Counted from the stretch's first letter, positions 1-10,707 are shown. The stretch is DNA of 64,000 nucleotides from Ashinkailepas kermadecensis (GCA_034440615.1 JAOTOM010001562.1:1-64000); one strand, 5' to 3'. Program-made: numbers and translations. Notes: generated by a model from the sequence alone, not told the origin.

Positions 1-328
1 ACAAGATTAGCAGTCGCGCGTGTTAAGAGGCACTGAACTGCTCAACTAACTTAGTGGCGCAAATATCTCACATCGACTGCCTGCCTGTTGGCTGGAAGCA
101 GTTTGGTCGCTAGTGAATAGTGAACTCCAAGTTTTTCCATGTCAAGTGAAGCGCATCAGCTACTAAATGAAGGATGTCAGTTGTGTTCTTCCCAACCGAA
201 AAACCAACCTAGGGCGTAGAAGGTGAAAAAGGTATGGATCAAAGACCTTGGCCATTACGCGACCCGTGGCTAAGAAGTGACACAGGGGATCAGCCTAGGG
301 CCTGTCACCGCAAGCGCATGCATGGCAT
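1..328. other. No gene seen
   Basis: I see no coding segment, element boundary or repeat here. It is probably intron of the PGM2 gene, whose downstream exons begin at 5389. Confidence 0.4.
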
Positions 329-600
329 GCCGTGTCGGTGTCATGTCCATTACGCCCTATGTGGCATGCCGTGCTTGTGCCATTATGGCCATTGTGCCGC
401 TGTGAATGCCGTGCTTGTGCCATTATGGCCATTGTGCCGCATGTGACATGCCGTGCTTGTGCCATTATGGCCATCATGTCGTATATGACATGCCTTGCTT
501 GTGGTGTCATTATGGCCATTATGCCGTGTATGGCATGCCGTACTTGTGGTGCAATTATGGCCGTTATGCCGTACATGGCATGCCGTGTTTGGTGTCATTA
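329..600 (+). repeat. Minisatellite, about 41-46 bp unit, six copies
   Basis: Units are marked by 'gccgtgcttgtg' followed by 'cattatggccat', restarting near 369, 409, 450, 491, 537 and 582 with drifting unit length. Open frames across it on both strands are by-products of the repeat. Confidence 0.85.
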
Positions 601-807
601 GATGACTTGCACATTTGTTGGCTGACGTGGCCGAGCACGAGCGTTCGTCACCGTCAGTGCCGACCGGCTGCCCGACGGGCACGACACGCTTCCACGCTCT
701 GCTCCCAGGACACGCTCCCACGCTCTGCTCCCAACCAGAGCCGACCGGTCCGCAGCGGCTTCAGTGCGGCATGTACAGCGCACCCCGTTAGCGTGGCCCT
801 TGTGGTC

Positions 808-857
808 GGTGCGCCCTTAAGCCCAAATAGTCGATCAATCAATCAATCAATCAATCC
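808..857 (+). repeat. Tail of SINE family B with (AATC)n end
   Basis: A segment like 'gtgcgcccttaagccc' followed by an AATC run resembles the shared tail at 6690-6757, 13160-13218 and 38248-38305 (gcgcc, a ccctaat-like stretch, then a CAAC/TAAC simple tail). The body upstream (601-807) is too diverged to delimit. Confidence 0.4.
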
Positions 858-896
858 TGTGTGGCATTCAGTAAAAAATTGTTGCTCACCTACATT

Positions 897-985
897 GACA
901 TGCATGCACATCCATGCACATCCATACACATCCATACACATCCATACACATCCATATACATCCATATACATCCATACACATCCTC
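897..985 (+). repeat. Short tandem repeat, 10-bp CATCCATACA-like unit
   Basis: About nine copies of catccatacaca/catccatata follow each other directly. Confidence 0.85.
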
Positions 986-1699
986 ACCACATACTGCCAC
1001 AGCCGTCCCAGTGGCCTGACCACAGCTGCCACAGCAGCTACGGTCGCTCCAGAGATGGTGAAAATGACAGCTCAGCGATAGCTGTGATGACTGCGGTGCC
1101 AGTTGCTTCGCTTTGGACCAGTGTGACTCTGGTTTATGGGGGAAAAATCACCAATTTGCAGCATGTTGTGTGCTGGGCATTGTTGGTCAGGCCAGTTGGT
1201 AGTCCTTCCCCTGTCCCCAAATTGTGCACTTACTTTTATCCACTGGTGTTCACGCCTCACATTGTTGAGGTATGAAGTTGTGGAAAAGGCGGAGCATTGT
1301 AGGCCTCACTCTTGTCATGAACACCCTCCCTATTAAACTTTCTGAACGTAGGGAATAACAGAATGAAGCAGTCTGCAATGGTGTCCATATAGATGAGCAA
1401 TCGTATTTTTACCAAAGTTAAAAATATTCACGCCTTCATTAGATAGGTGTTAACGTCCATTTGTTTTCCGTGATATATTTTATTTTGTTGGCTGCTGTCG
1501 GCAGCCAAACAGGCTGTTTTTTTTCTGGTCCTTACCGACCTGTTGGCCTTTAATTTCAAATTTTCCTAAACCAAACCCATCGTGGTATATATAAATATAA
1601 ATTTTTTTCAAATAAATTCCCTTTCTTTTAAAAAAAAAACTTTCTCCCTTCCCCCCCAAAAAAGCAAAAAAAGGAAGGGACCCCCCCCAACCCCCCCTT
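986..1699. other. No gene seen
   Basis: Unique-looking sequence that becomes low-complexity (poly-T, poly-A, poly-C runs) from about 1604 to 1697, ending at the Transib left terminus. Confidence 0.4.
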
Positions 1700-1728
1700 C
1701 ACAATGTGATAACTCAAGAAAAAAAATG
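1700..1728 (+). repeat. Transib left terminus, RSS-like: heptamer, 12-bp spacer, A-rich nonamer
   Basis: CACAATG (1700-1706), then 12 bp tgataactcaag (1707-1718), then an A8-TG block (1719-1728). Transib ends are known to resemble V(D)J recombination signals (CACAGTG, 12 or 23 bp, ACAAAAACC). The 12-bp spacing here is read directly from the sequence. Confidence 0.75.
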
Positions 1729-2293
1729 GCCAAAAATGCATTTCTCGACCATTTTTTGGTGCCATATTCGTGGCGCTGTTGCATCAGCAAATGCTTGCAG
1801 CACACCAGGTCACAGATTTTATGACAATTTTCACAAAATTTGATATAGTAACAAGTCCATGAACATGGACAACATTACGTGTGAAAAAAAAACGATGCAC
1901 ATGTGCACAAATGTTGTCGGAGTTTGACGACTTATAAAGGTAAGATGCATTCTAAAAACCTGGACAAGTGAAACATGAAATGACAACGGAGAACATTTTC
2001 ATTGCGTTAGGCACTTGAAAAAGGCACGGAACGGTGCACAATATGCTTTTTTTTTTAAAGTAAGTCATTACAATAGTCGTTAAATGTTTAGTACCTCCAA
2101 GTTCGAATAAGGTTTTAAAAAGACGCACAACAGCGCACAACCAGATACCAATCCAAATGAAATCAGCGATCCTTGGACTATATGTACCGTAAGTTTCAGC
2201 TGCACCTAGCTGCTCTAACACCAATAGTGATCAATCTGTGATCCCGGCAGGCCGCGGAGCGATGCGGCGCTGGCACGGGGAAGCCCCGCTGCA

Positions 2294-2341
2294 GACTCAA
2301 CGGTGACGTGTCGGTGGACGGCAATAACCAACCAACCAACA
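2294..2341 (+). mobile_element. SINE family A, 3' fragment inside Transib copy 1
   Basis: The segment 'gactcaacgg' to 'ataaccaaccaaccaa' matches the 3' end of SINE family A (as at 32064-32105). The equivalent place in Transib copy 2 lacks it, so it arrived after the copies separated or was lost from copy 2. It lies between two copies of a ~45-bp 'gcacggggaagcccc' unit. Confidence 0.6.
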
Positions 2342-2622
2342 GGTCGTGGTGCGATGCGGTGGCCATCACGGGGAAGCCCCGGCAGGTCGCGGTGCGGTGC
2401 GGTGGCCGGCACGGGGAAGCCCCAGCCGGGCGCCGCGACGCGCCGGCTGGCAGAGTGTTTTGACCGGGCAACCTGATCCCGCGATCGCTGTGCCAAAAAT
2501 TTCCCAAACTGATGAGGCGACTGAGTCGAGATAGGTCACGTAGAGCGTTTCCCATGGCAGGGGAGCTGTCCTTGCCTGTAAGGGTCGGGTCAGTGTGGTT
2601 GGATTTTTTCGTACAGTAAATA

Positions 2623-4355
2623 TGGATGTGCGCGTCAGCAGAGAGGAATTAATGGACTTGTTAACCAGTGCAAAGGCGTTTGGGCGTGGAAACAATTATG
2701 TTCATATATTTATTTATAGTTTGCACTTGGCTATGGAGAAAGTCCCTCAGGACTATATCCCGAGTGAGTCGTCGATTGTGGACACGAAAAAGGCGACCGG
2801 CTTGATCGCCAAGAACTTAAAAGGAAAGTCGGTTAAGTGTAAGCGAGTCCAGGATAAATTCAGAAGTCAGTTTGCGACTTATCTTTCGGGAGACGAGGTG
2901 TTCTCCGTGTCCCTGAAGCGTGGTGACCACGTCGTGAGTGATGATGAAGCCAAGATGACGGGGCCGTGGAGGGAGCACGAGGGCGACCAGCTAGAATCTA
3001 CTATCAGCCCAGCGTCCGTTCTCAGCGTCGGGCGTCCTCAAGAGTTGCTGAACAGCACAGTTATCTGCAGCTCGTGGAGGCTGCTAGGCAAAGTGCTCGT
3101 GCTGAGGGCATGCAGGACGCGGCTTTCGTGCTGCGACAAGTGGGGGAATCACCGAATCGGCCCAGCAAGATTCGCCAGGCTCTCAGAAGGTCAAGAGTGA
3201 GTCAATCCGAGTGCGTATCAGGAGACCGGGCGCTGGCAATGTGTGTGTCAGCTGACTTGTCTGTGCGCGGCTACCGTATGGTCCGCCGAGTGACGAATGG
3301 TGCGGCGAAGACAGACATCCGGCCCGCCTATGGAAAGGTGCATGAGGCCAAGGTAGAGTGCTATCCGGCAGTCAGCAGCATGCAATTCACCGATACGTCA
3401 GCGGAGGTGCCTCTGGCTCTCCTGGATCATACGACGCAGCGGCTGGTGGCATGTCTGCCGTCTGTCGCCCGTACCAGCTCAGCTTCACCTGCCGACCAGC
3501 CGTCGACGTCATCCAGCACCTACACTTCGGCCTTGCTTCACGTCAAATGGGAATTTGACGAGGCCTCAGGGCAATCTGTATGCAAACATATAGGAGACGG
3601 CAATGAAGCTGCAGAACAAAATCTGTTCTGTACCACTCTGGTGCCTTTGCAACTGACGGTGGGTGGCACTTGCGTCTGGACCAACCCACGCCGTCTTCAA
3701 CCCGCTTATGCCGGCCGTTGTGTATATGGAGTCTCCAGTACAAGCGCGAGACAGCAGAGGCATCCCGGAAAAAACGAGACAGTGTTGAATCCGAGATACG
3801 TCTACTGAGGCGACCTACGTCGCCGCAACAGACGGCACCAGTCTCAGAGTGGCATGCAATCTTCAACTCACCATGATTGGCGGCAAGGTGGCTAACGCTC
3901 TGACCAACACCGGCAGCAGCATGCCAAGCACCATCTGTGGGTGCACACCTCATCAGATAAATGGCCTGTCTGCTGCCGCGGCTCGACCTGCCCGCGAGGG
4001 TACATGCCAGCTCGGTCTCTCAACTATGCATGCTTGTATTCGATGTTTTGAGTGCCTTCTCCACATTTCTTACCGCCTGGAGGTCAACTTGTGTTCGGTG
4101 TCTGGCGAAGAAAACAAGATGCGTGTGAAAGAAAGAAAGAAGGAATTACAGCAGCAGTTCCGGGAGAGACTGGGTATTGTCGTGGATCAGCCCCGCGCGG
4201 GTGGTTCGGGTGCGTCTAACGACGGGAGCACGGCTCGACGTGCCTTCATAGACCCGATTCACCTGTGCCATATCTCGGATATGTTTGCAAATTTGCCATT
4301 TAAGACGAGGAGATCTGGACATCATGAGCAATTATTAGGTCACACTTACAGTGCA
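2623..4355 (+). pseudogene. Transib transposase (RAG1-core relative), frameshifted and C-terminally truncated
   Basis: Transib transposase cuts and pastes the element and is related to the RAG1 recombinase core. The first ATG of the N-terminal block is at 2623; frames shift near 2955 and again after about 3690. Hallmarks seen in order: AYGKVHEAKVECYP (~3320-3365), LLDHTTQRLV (~3420-3450), a WEFDEASGQSV stretch that I take as the first catalytic Asp region (~3550), TLVPLQL followed by NPRR (~3635-3690), LTNTGSSM and a CGCTPHQIN motif (~3900-3960), GLSTMHACIRCFECLLHISYRL in pieces (~4010-4080), and SNDGSTARRAF (~4215-4250). The family's C-terminal part with the last catalytic Glu is absent before the right terminus at 4756, so no active enzyme is possible. 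The assignment rests on recalled family motifs. Confidence 0.75.
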
Positions 4356-4726
4356 TAATGCTCGCATAGCAAACGCTAACTGATAATTATCCAATATGTG
4401 AGCGCCAATGCACTTCGCTAATGACGTCATTATGATGTCACCATGCATGACCGGACGTCGATCTTTTAAAACAAGGTGCACTAGGTACTCATGTAGGTGT
4501 GTGCACAATTTGAGCTGTCTACCTCAATTGGTTCCCGAGATATTTCGCGGAAGCAAAATGAGGGGAGGGGAATGCTCCCTTCCCTCCAGTAGGTATGACC
4601 TCTGAAATTCCTGGGCTAAGCAATCTTCAAGACAATAGAGCTTCTCCATATTTTCCAAATTTGAAGCTGTTTCGATTCAGAAACTCGCCCCTGTAAATAG
4701 CATACTTTGTCCGCAATGATTTCTGG

Positions 4727-4756
4727 CCAGTTTTCCCCTCGAGTTATCACAGTGTG
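4727..4756 (-). repeat. Transib right terminus (inverted)
   Basis: Read on the - strand: CACACTG, 12 bp tgataactcgag, then gggaaaactgg. It keeps the 12-bp spacing of the left end, with the A-tract partly changed to G. Confidence 0.7.
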
Positions 4757-5176
4757 CATTGCCTGGAGCCGCTGATATTTTCAGAGCTCATAAAGCTGGT
4801 CCTCGCGAGTCCTCGTTCTTATAGTTTCATGTGTTTGTCCCGTCCCTCCGGCCCCATGCATTCACCAGGTCGTGACTTACTAGATGGCGTGCGTTGAGGG
4901 CAGGAACGCATACGCCCTCGTGGCTCTTTTTATAATTGTTTCAAAATCGATTCCCCACGATTTCGTTATTTATAAATTATTTAATCACCAAGTCCCGAGA
5001 TTGGAAAAATGGTCCTGGACACCGGCTACCCCCGTAGGCTGGTCGGCGACCACTGGTTATCAGCTGGCAATTCCAGTTTCCCTGCTCTGCCAATCGTCGC
5101 AATGCTGGAGCGGAGCCAGCGTGTGCGCCAGCGCACCACTGTGCACTGTGTCGGTGTGCTGCCAGGCCACCGCACC
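4757..5176. other. Intron sequence, no gene seen
   Basis: Between the Transib right end and the SINE target duplication I see no recognisable element or conserved coding block. Confidence 0.4.
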
Positions 5177-5187
5177 ACATCGTCACT

Positions 5188-5353
5188 GGGGGACGAGTAG
5201 TCTAGGGGTAAGTTACCCGTCTCACAATCGAAAGATTGTGGGTTCGAGTCTCATCTGTCGCTACTCTTCGCCCGCGACCAATCGGCGTGAGAGATTGGCG
5301 ACGCTACATGACTCAACAGTCGACGTGTCGCAAAACCAACAATCACCATCACT
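5188..5353 (+). mobile_element. SINE family A, full-length, tRNA-derived
   Basis: The head has pol III A-box-like 'tagtctaggggtaagt' and B-box 'gggttcgagtctc'; the body has 'gagagattggcgacgct' and the tail is a CCAAC-rich run. It is flanked by an 11-12 bp target duplication, acatcgtcact(g), at 5177-5187 and 5354-5364. The downstream duplication lies just before the PGM2 acceptor (AG 5387-5388). Other copies: 13282-13443 (-), 17346-17511 (-), 31944-32105 (+), 58822-58933 (+, truncated). Confidence 0.9.
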
Positions 5354-5388
5354 ACATCGTCACTGACGTGCGGCTGCTGTCCCCGCAG

Positions 5389-5566
5389 CGGCGAGTGGCG
5401 CGTGTTCAGCGGCAACGAGACTGGCGCGCTGCTGGGCTGGTGGTGCTGGTACTCGCACCAGCAGCGGCAGCCGCAGCTGGCCGCTGACCAATGCTACATG
5501 CTGGCCAGCACCGTCTCCTCCAAGATACTGCGCGCCATTGCCCACAAGGAGGGCTTCCATTTTGAG
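5389..5566 (+). CDS. PGM2: Phosphoglucomutase-2, internal exon (NGEW to HFE)
   Basis: PGM2 is a cytosolic alpha-D-phosphohexomutase that interconverts glucose 1- and 6-phosphate and also acts on ribose and deoxyribose phosphates. The exon starts after 'ctgtccccgcag' and ends before gtgcga. It encodes GEWRVFSGNETGALLGWW and STVSSKILRAIAHKEGFHFE, which match the family's domain III region. The first base completes a codon (consistent with a family Asn), and the exon ends on a codon boundary, so it joins the 6913 exon in phase (...HFE|ETLTG...). A SINE ends 35 bp upstream of the exon start. The preceding exons with the DGDxDR metal loop are not in the window. Confidence 0.93.
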
Positions 5567-5589
5567 GTGCGATGTGCATGCGCTCATTG

Positions 5590-5758
5590 CAGTCATGCAT
5601 GCATGCATACATACATGCATACATACATACATGCATACATACATGCATACATGCATACATACATACATGCATGCATACATACATACATACATGCATACAT
5701 ACATGCATGCATGCATACATGTATACATACATGCATACATACATACATGCATGCACAC
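5590..5758 (+). repeat. (CATA/CATG)n tetranucleotide repeat
   Basis: An imperfect run of catacatacatg begins 24 bp after the PGM2 donor. The long ORFs read through it (His-Ala-Tyr-Ile or Met-Tyr-Val-Cys repeats) are repeat translations. Confidence 0.95.
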
Positions 5759-5759
5759 A

Positions 5760-6596
5760 CCCGCACTCACTTACTCACTCACTCATGTGCACCTTTCCGA
5801 GTCCCACCACTCTCGAATCTTTCCGTTTAGGCAAGCATCATTGAAGTGTAAACATCATACCCTCGCCCCCTCCTCCAGTCCTGTTCCCCTGTCTTCCCCG
5901 TGGTAAATTACTCCACAAACTGTACAATTTTTCCTACGGCACCCGTGGTCACGCCCCGTGAATTAGCCGTTGTTGTTTTTGTACCAAAATGTCACTTAAA
6001 TTAGTGCCCATTTTATATGAAAGAAGAGTCTTAGCATCAAAGCTTCCATTCAAGTCCTATGCACAGTTCAAAATCCAGTTGTTTCCCCCTCATAATCTTG
6101 TTACATTCTGGAAGGTAGCTGGGAGACAGGGACATCGGGAGACAGGGACAGGGACATGGAAGGCAACTTAGCAAAACAGGGACGCACCCTGCCTTGCTTT
6201 AGAAGTCAGCTTAGATGGAAGAAGATCTTGACGACTCACCAGGATTGATTTATAAAATCCCGTTGGCAACTTCGATTTCTGCAGATCCCCTGCCAATGCG
6301 TTTTTCCTTCAGCGTATCTAGTTGCCGGTGAAAATCAGTAGTGATACTGCATATGTTTCGCTCTCTCTCTGCCAGTCCCGAGAGGATTGCCCGTTTGGTA
6401 TGCAAAGGGTGGTCCAACGCGAGATGTAAATATGCCTTGGCATTCATTGGCTTTGAATAGCAGGCTGAATAGCTGTACCATTAGGGTGGTTCTTATTTTG
6501 CGATTAAAAAAGTTTATAGCTGAAACTGCACGTACATTTGTGATTCTGTGTAGGCTGTGTGGGCCTTGCCATGTGGGAATTTCTGGAAACGAGTAG
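5760..6596. other. Intron sequence, no gene seen
   Basis: Ordinary intronic sequence. The only local structure is a short gggagacagggaca repeat near 6120-6160. Confidence 0.4.
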
Positions 6597-6757
6597 CGGG
6601 TGCTACGGCGAAGCGGACGGCACACACCCCGTGAACTCGGCCATTGCCGCTCCCTGTCACGGATCATTACCGACAGGTGTCTTTGTTATGGGCGCTGTAT
6701 AACCAATGCAGTTGATGCGCCCTAAAACCCTAATAATCAACCAACCAACCGACAGTT
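6597..6757 (+). mobile_element. SINE family B (probable)
   Basis: It ends in 'gcgctgtataaccaatgc', 'gatgcgccc', 'ctaataatcaacc' and a CCAA run. The same tail occurs at 13160-13218 and 38248-38305 (and weakly at 808-857). The start is set only approximately and I see no clear target duplication. Confidence 0.5.
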
Positions 6758-6912
6758 GTTCATCAGCCTCTTGGGTAGGCAGGCAGAGTGGGATGAATAA
6801 TGTACCTGGCAAAATGTACATCCAATAGGCTTACAATCGGTTACAATAGGGTTAATGCTGAGGCACTGGCACATGCGGCGGTTGGTATAACGCCGACACT
6901 CTCGCCGGCCAG

Positions 6913-7136
6913 GAGACGCTGACGGGCTTCAAGTGGATGGCCAACGTGGCGGTGCGGCTGGAGGCCGCCGGCAAGACGGTGCTGTTCGCCTTCGAGGAGG
7001 CGATCGGCTTCATGTGCGGCACCGCCGTGCTGGACAAGGACGGCATCAGCGCCGCGCTGGCCGTGGCCCAGCTCTGCACCCACCTGCACGGCCGCCACCT
7101 GTCGCTGGCTCAGCAGCTGGACGCCGTATACACCAC
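6913..7136 (+). CDS. PGM2: Phosphoglucomutase-2, sugar-binding-loop exon
   Basis: The acceptor is 'ctcgccggccag' and the donor is CAC|GTGAGTAC. The exon encodes ETLTGFKWMANVA, then FAFEEAIGFMCG, the family's domain III sugar-phosphate-specificity loop, and ends QQLDAVYTT. It starts in phase 0 and ends after two bases of a codon; the next exon (15419) supplies the third base, giving ...YTT|YGYHTTNNSYF. The last ~23 exonic bases plus the donor seed the 3.6 kb minisatellite that follows. In-frame read-through of the donor meets TGA at 7138-7140 at once. Confidence 0.95.
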
Positions 7137-10100
7137 GTGAGTACAGTGTCGGACAGTTGTACATCACGTGAGTACAGTGTCGGGCAGCTGGACGCCGTAT
7201 ACACCACGTGAGTACAGTGTCGGACAGTTGTACATCACGTGAGTACAGTGTCGGGCAGCTGGACGCCGTATACACCACGTGAGCACAGTGTCGGACAGTT
7301 GTACATCACGTGAGTACAGTGTCGGGCAGCTGGACGCCGTATACACCACGTGAGTAGTGTCGGGCAGCTGGACTCCGTGTACACCACGTGAGTACAGTGC
7401 CGGGCAGCTGGACTCCGTGTACACCACGTGAGCACAGTGTCGGGCAGCTGGACGCCGTGTACACCACGTGAGTACAGTGTCGGGCAGCTGTACACCACGT
7501 GAGTACAGTGTCGGGCAGTTGTACACCACGTGAGTAGTGTCGGGCAGTTGTACACCACGTGAATACAGTGTCGGGCAGCTAGACGCCGTGTACACCACGT
7601 GAGTACAGTGTCGGGCAGCTAGACGCCGTGTACACCACGTGAGTACAGTGTCGGGCAGTTGTACACCACGTGAGTACAGTGTCGGGCAGCTAGACGTCGT
7701 GTACACCACGTGAGTACAGTGCCGGGCAGCTGGATGCCGTGTACACCACGTGAGTACAGTGTCGGGCAGCTAGACGCTGTGTACACCACGTGAGTACAGT
7801 GTCGGGCAGTTGTACACCACGTGAGTACAGTGTCGGGCAGCTGGACACCGTGTACACCACGTGAGTACAGTGTCGGGCAGCTGGACGCTGTGTACACCAC
7901 GTGAGTACAGTGTCGGGCAGCTGGACGCTGTGTACACCACGTCAGTACAGTGTCGGGCAGCTGGACGCTGTATACACCACGTCAGTACAGTGTCGGGCAG
8001 CTGGACGCTGTATACACCACGTCAGTACAGTGTCGGGCAGCTGGACGCTGTGTACACCACGTGAGTACAGTGTCGGGCAGCTGGACGCTGTGTACACCAC
8101 GTCAGTACAGTGTCGGGCAGCTGGACGCTGTGTACACCACGTGAGTACAGTGTCGGGCAGTTGTACACCACGTGAGTACAGTGCCGGGCAGCTGGATGCC
8201 GTGTACACCACGTGAGTACAGTGTCGGGCAGCTGGACGCTGTGTACACCACGTCAGTAGTGTCGGGCAGCTGGACACCGTGTACACCACGTGAGTAGTGT
8301 CGGGCAGCTGGACGCTGTGTACACCACGTGAGTAGTGTCGGGCAGCTGGACGCTGTGTACACCACGTCAGTACAGTGTCGGGCAGCTGGACGCTGTGTAC
8401 ACCACGTCAGTACAGTGTCGGGCAGCTGGACGCTGTGTACACCACGTGAGTACAGTGTCGGGCAGTTGTACACCACGTGAGTACAGTGCCGGGCAGCTGG
8501 ATGCCGTGTACACCACGTGAGTACAGTGTCGGGCAGCTGGACGCTGTGTACACCACGTCAGTAGTGTCGGGCAGCTGGACGCTGTGTACACCACGTCAGT
8601 AGTGTCGGGCAGCTGGACGCTGTGTACACCACGTCAGTAGTGTCGGGCAGCTGGACGCTGTGTACACCACGTCAGTACAGTGTCGGGCAGCTGGACGCTG
8701 TGTACACCACGTCAGTACAGTGTCGGGCAGCTGGACGCTGTGTACACCACGTGAGTACAGTGTCGGGCAGTTGTACACCACGTGAGTACAGTGCCGGGCA
8801 GCTGGATGCCGTGTACACCACGTGAGTACAGTGTCGGGCAGCTGGACGCTGTGTACACCACGTGAGTACAGTGTCGGGCAGCTGGACGCTGTGTACACCA
8901 CGTCAGTACAGTGTCGGGCAGCTGGACGCTGTATACACCACGTCAGTACAGTGTCGGGCAGCTGGACGCTGTATACACCACGTCAGTACAGTGTCGGGCA
9001 GCTGGACGCTGTGTACACCACGTGAGTACAGTGTCGGGCAGCTGGACGCTGTGTACACCACGTCAGTACAGTGTCGGGCAGCTGGACGCTGTGTACACCA
9101 CGTCAGTACAGTGTCGGGCAGCTGGACGCTGTGTACACCACGTGAGTACAGTGTCGGGCAGCTGGACGCTGTGTACACCACGTCAGTAGTGTCGGGCAGC
9201 TGGACACCGTGTACACCACGTGAGTAGTGTCGGGCAGCTGGACGCTGTGTACACCACGTGAGTACAGTGTCGGGCAGCTGGACGCTGTGTACACCACGTC
9301 AGTACAGTGTCGGGCAGCTGGACGCTGTGTACACCACGTGAGTAGTGTCGGGCAGCTGGACGCTGTGTACACCACGTGAGTAGTGTCGGGCAGCTGGACG
9401 CCGTGTACACCACGTGAGTAGTGTCGGGCAGCTGGACGCTGTGTACACCACGTGAGTAGTGTCGGGCAGCTGGACGCTGTGTACACCACGTCAGTAGTGT
9501 CGGGCAGCTGGACGCCGTGTACACCACGTGAGTAGTGTCGGGCAGCTGGACGCTGTGTACACCACGTGAGTACAGTGTCGGGCAGCTGGACGCTGTGTAC
9601 ACCACGTCAGTACAGTGTCGGGCAGCTGGACGCTGTGTACACCACGTCAGTACAGTGTCGGGCAGCTGGACGCTGTGTACACCACGTGAGCACAGTGTCG
9701 GGCAGCTGGACGCTGTGTACACCACGTCAGTACAGTGTCGGGCAGCTGGACGCTGTGTACACCACGTCAGTACAGTGTCGGGCAGCTAGACGCTGTGTAC
9801 ACCACGTGAGTACAGTGTCGGGCAGTTGTACACCACGTGAGTACAGTGTCGGGCAGCTGGACTCCGTGTACACCACGTGAGTACAGTGTCGGGCAGCTGG
9901 ACGCTGTGTACACCACGTGAGTACAGTGTCGGGCAGCTGGACGCTGTGTACACCACGTCAGTACAGTGTCGGGCAGCTGGACGCTGTGTACACCACGTCA
10001 GTACAGTGTCGGGCAGCTGGACGCTGTATACACCACGTCAGTACAGTGTCGGGCAGCTGGACGCTGTGTACACCACGTGAGTAGTGTCGGGCAGCTGGAC

Positions 10101-10707
10101 GCTGTGTACACCACGTGAGCACAGTGTCGGGCAGCTGGACGCTGTGTACACCACGTCAGTACAGTGTCGGGCAGCTGGACGCTGTGTACACCACGTCAGT
10201 ACAGTGTCGGGCAGCTGGACGCTGTGTACACCATGTGAGTACAGTGTCGGGCAGCTGGACGCTGTGTACACCACGTCAGTACAGTGTCGGGCAGCTGGAC
10301 GCTGTGTACACCACGTCAGTACAGTGTCGGGCAGCTGGACGCTGTGTACACCACGTGAGTACAGTGTCGGGCAGCTGGACGCTGTATACACCACGTCAGT
10401 ACAGTGTCGGGCAGTTGTACACCACGTGAGTACAGTGTCGGGCAGCTGGACACCGTGTACACCACGTGAGTACAGTGTCGGGCAGCTGGACGCTGTGTAC
10501 ACCACGTCAGTAGTGTCGGGCAGCTGGACGCCGTGTACACCACGTGAGTAGTGTCGGGCAGCTGGACGCTGTGTACACCACGTGAGTAGTGTCGGGCAGC
10601 TGGACGCCGTGTACACCACGTGAGTAGTGTCGGGCAGCTGGACGCTGTGTACACCACGTGAGTAGTGTCGGGCAGCTGGACGCTGTGTACACCACGTGAG
10701 TACAGTG
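7107..10707 (+). repeat. Minisatellite of an exon end plus 5' splice site, about 90 units
   Basis: The first unit is the true exon end and donor. The commonest unit is 40 bp: 'cagctggacgctgtgtacac', then 'cac', then gtgagtacagtgtcggg. Variants are 37 bp (lacking 'aca' after the donor) and ~31 bp (cagttgtacaccac form). Two main classes differ at donor +3: CAC|GTGAGT and CAC|GTCAGT. Several-unit blocks recur (compare about 8140-8250, 8440-8560 and 8740-8850), so it has a higher-order pattern. The many ORFs reading SVQLPDT, CRAAGRCVHH or GQLDAVYTT are products of the array, not genes. Confidence 0.97.

Larger units (their letters stand above)
1700..4756 (+). mobile_element. Transib DNA transposon, near full-length, inactive (copy 1)
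   Basis: The two ends are inverted repeats that align without gaps: about 31 of the first 38 positions match between 1700-1737 and the reverse complement of 4719-4756. The interior carries a decayed Transib/RAG1-like transposase on the + strand (2623-4355). At 3.06 kb it is in the usual Transib size range. Flanking 5-mers (ccctt left, cattg right) do not match, so the expected 5-bp target duplication is not visible. A second copy of the interior lies at 29605-32205 in the same orientation. It sits in the PGM2 intron upstream of the 5389 exon. Confidence 0.8.

Noticed and set aside
5360..5906. ORFs with MYVCMYVC or AYIHTYIH repeats
   Set aside because: Translations of the CATA/CATG microsatellite after the PGM2 donor.
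7107..10707. CRISPR array
   Set aside because: Units abut without variable spacers, and the unit matches the neighbouring exon end; eukaryotic context.
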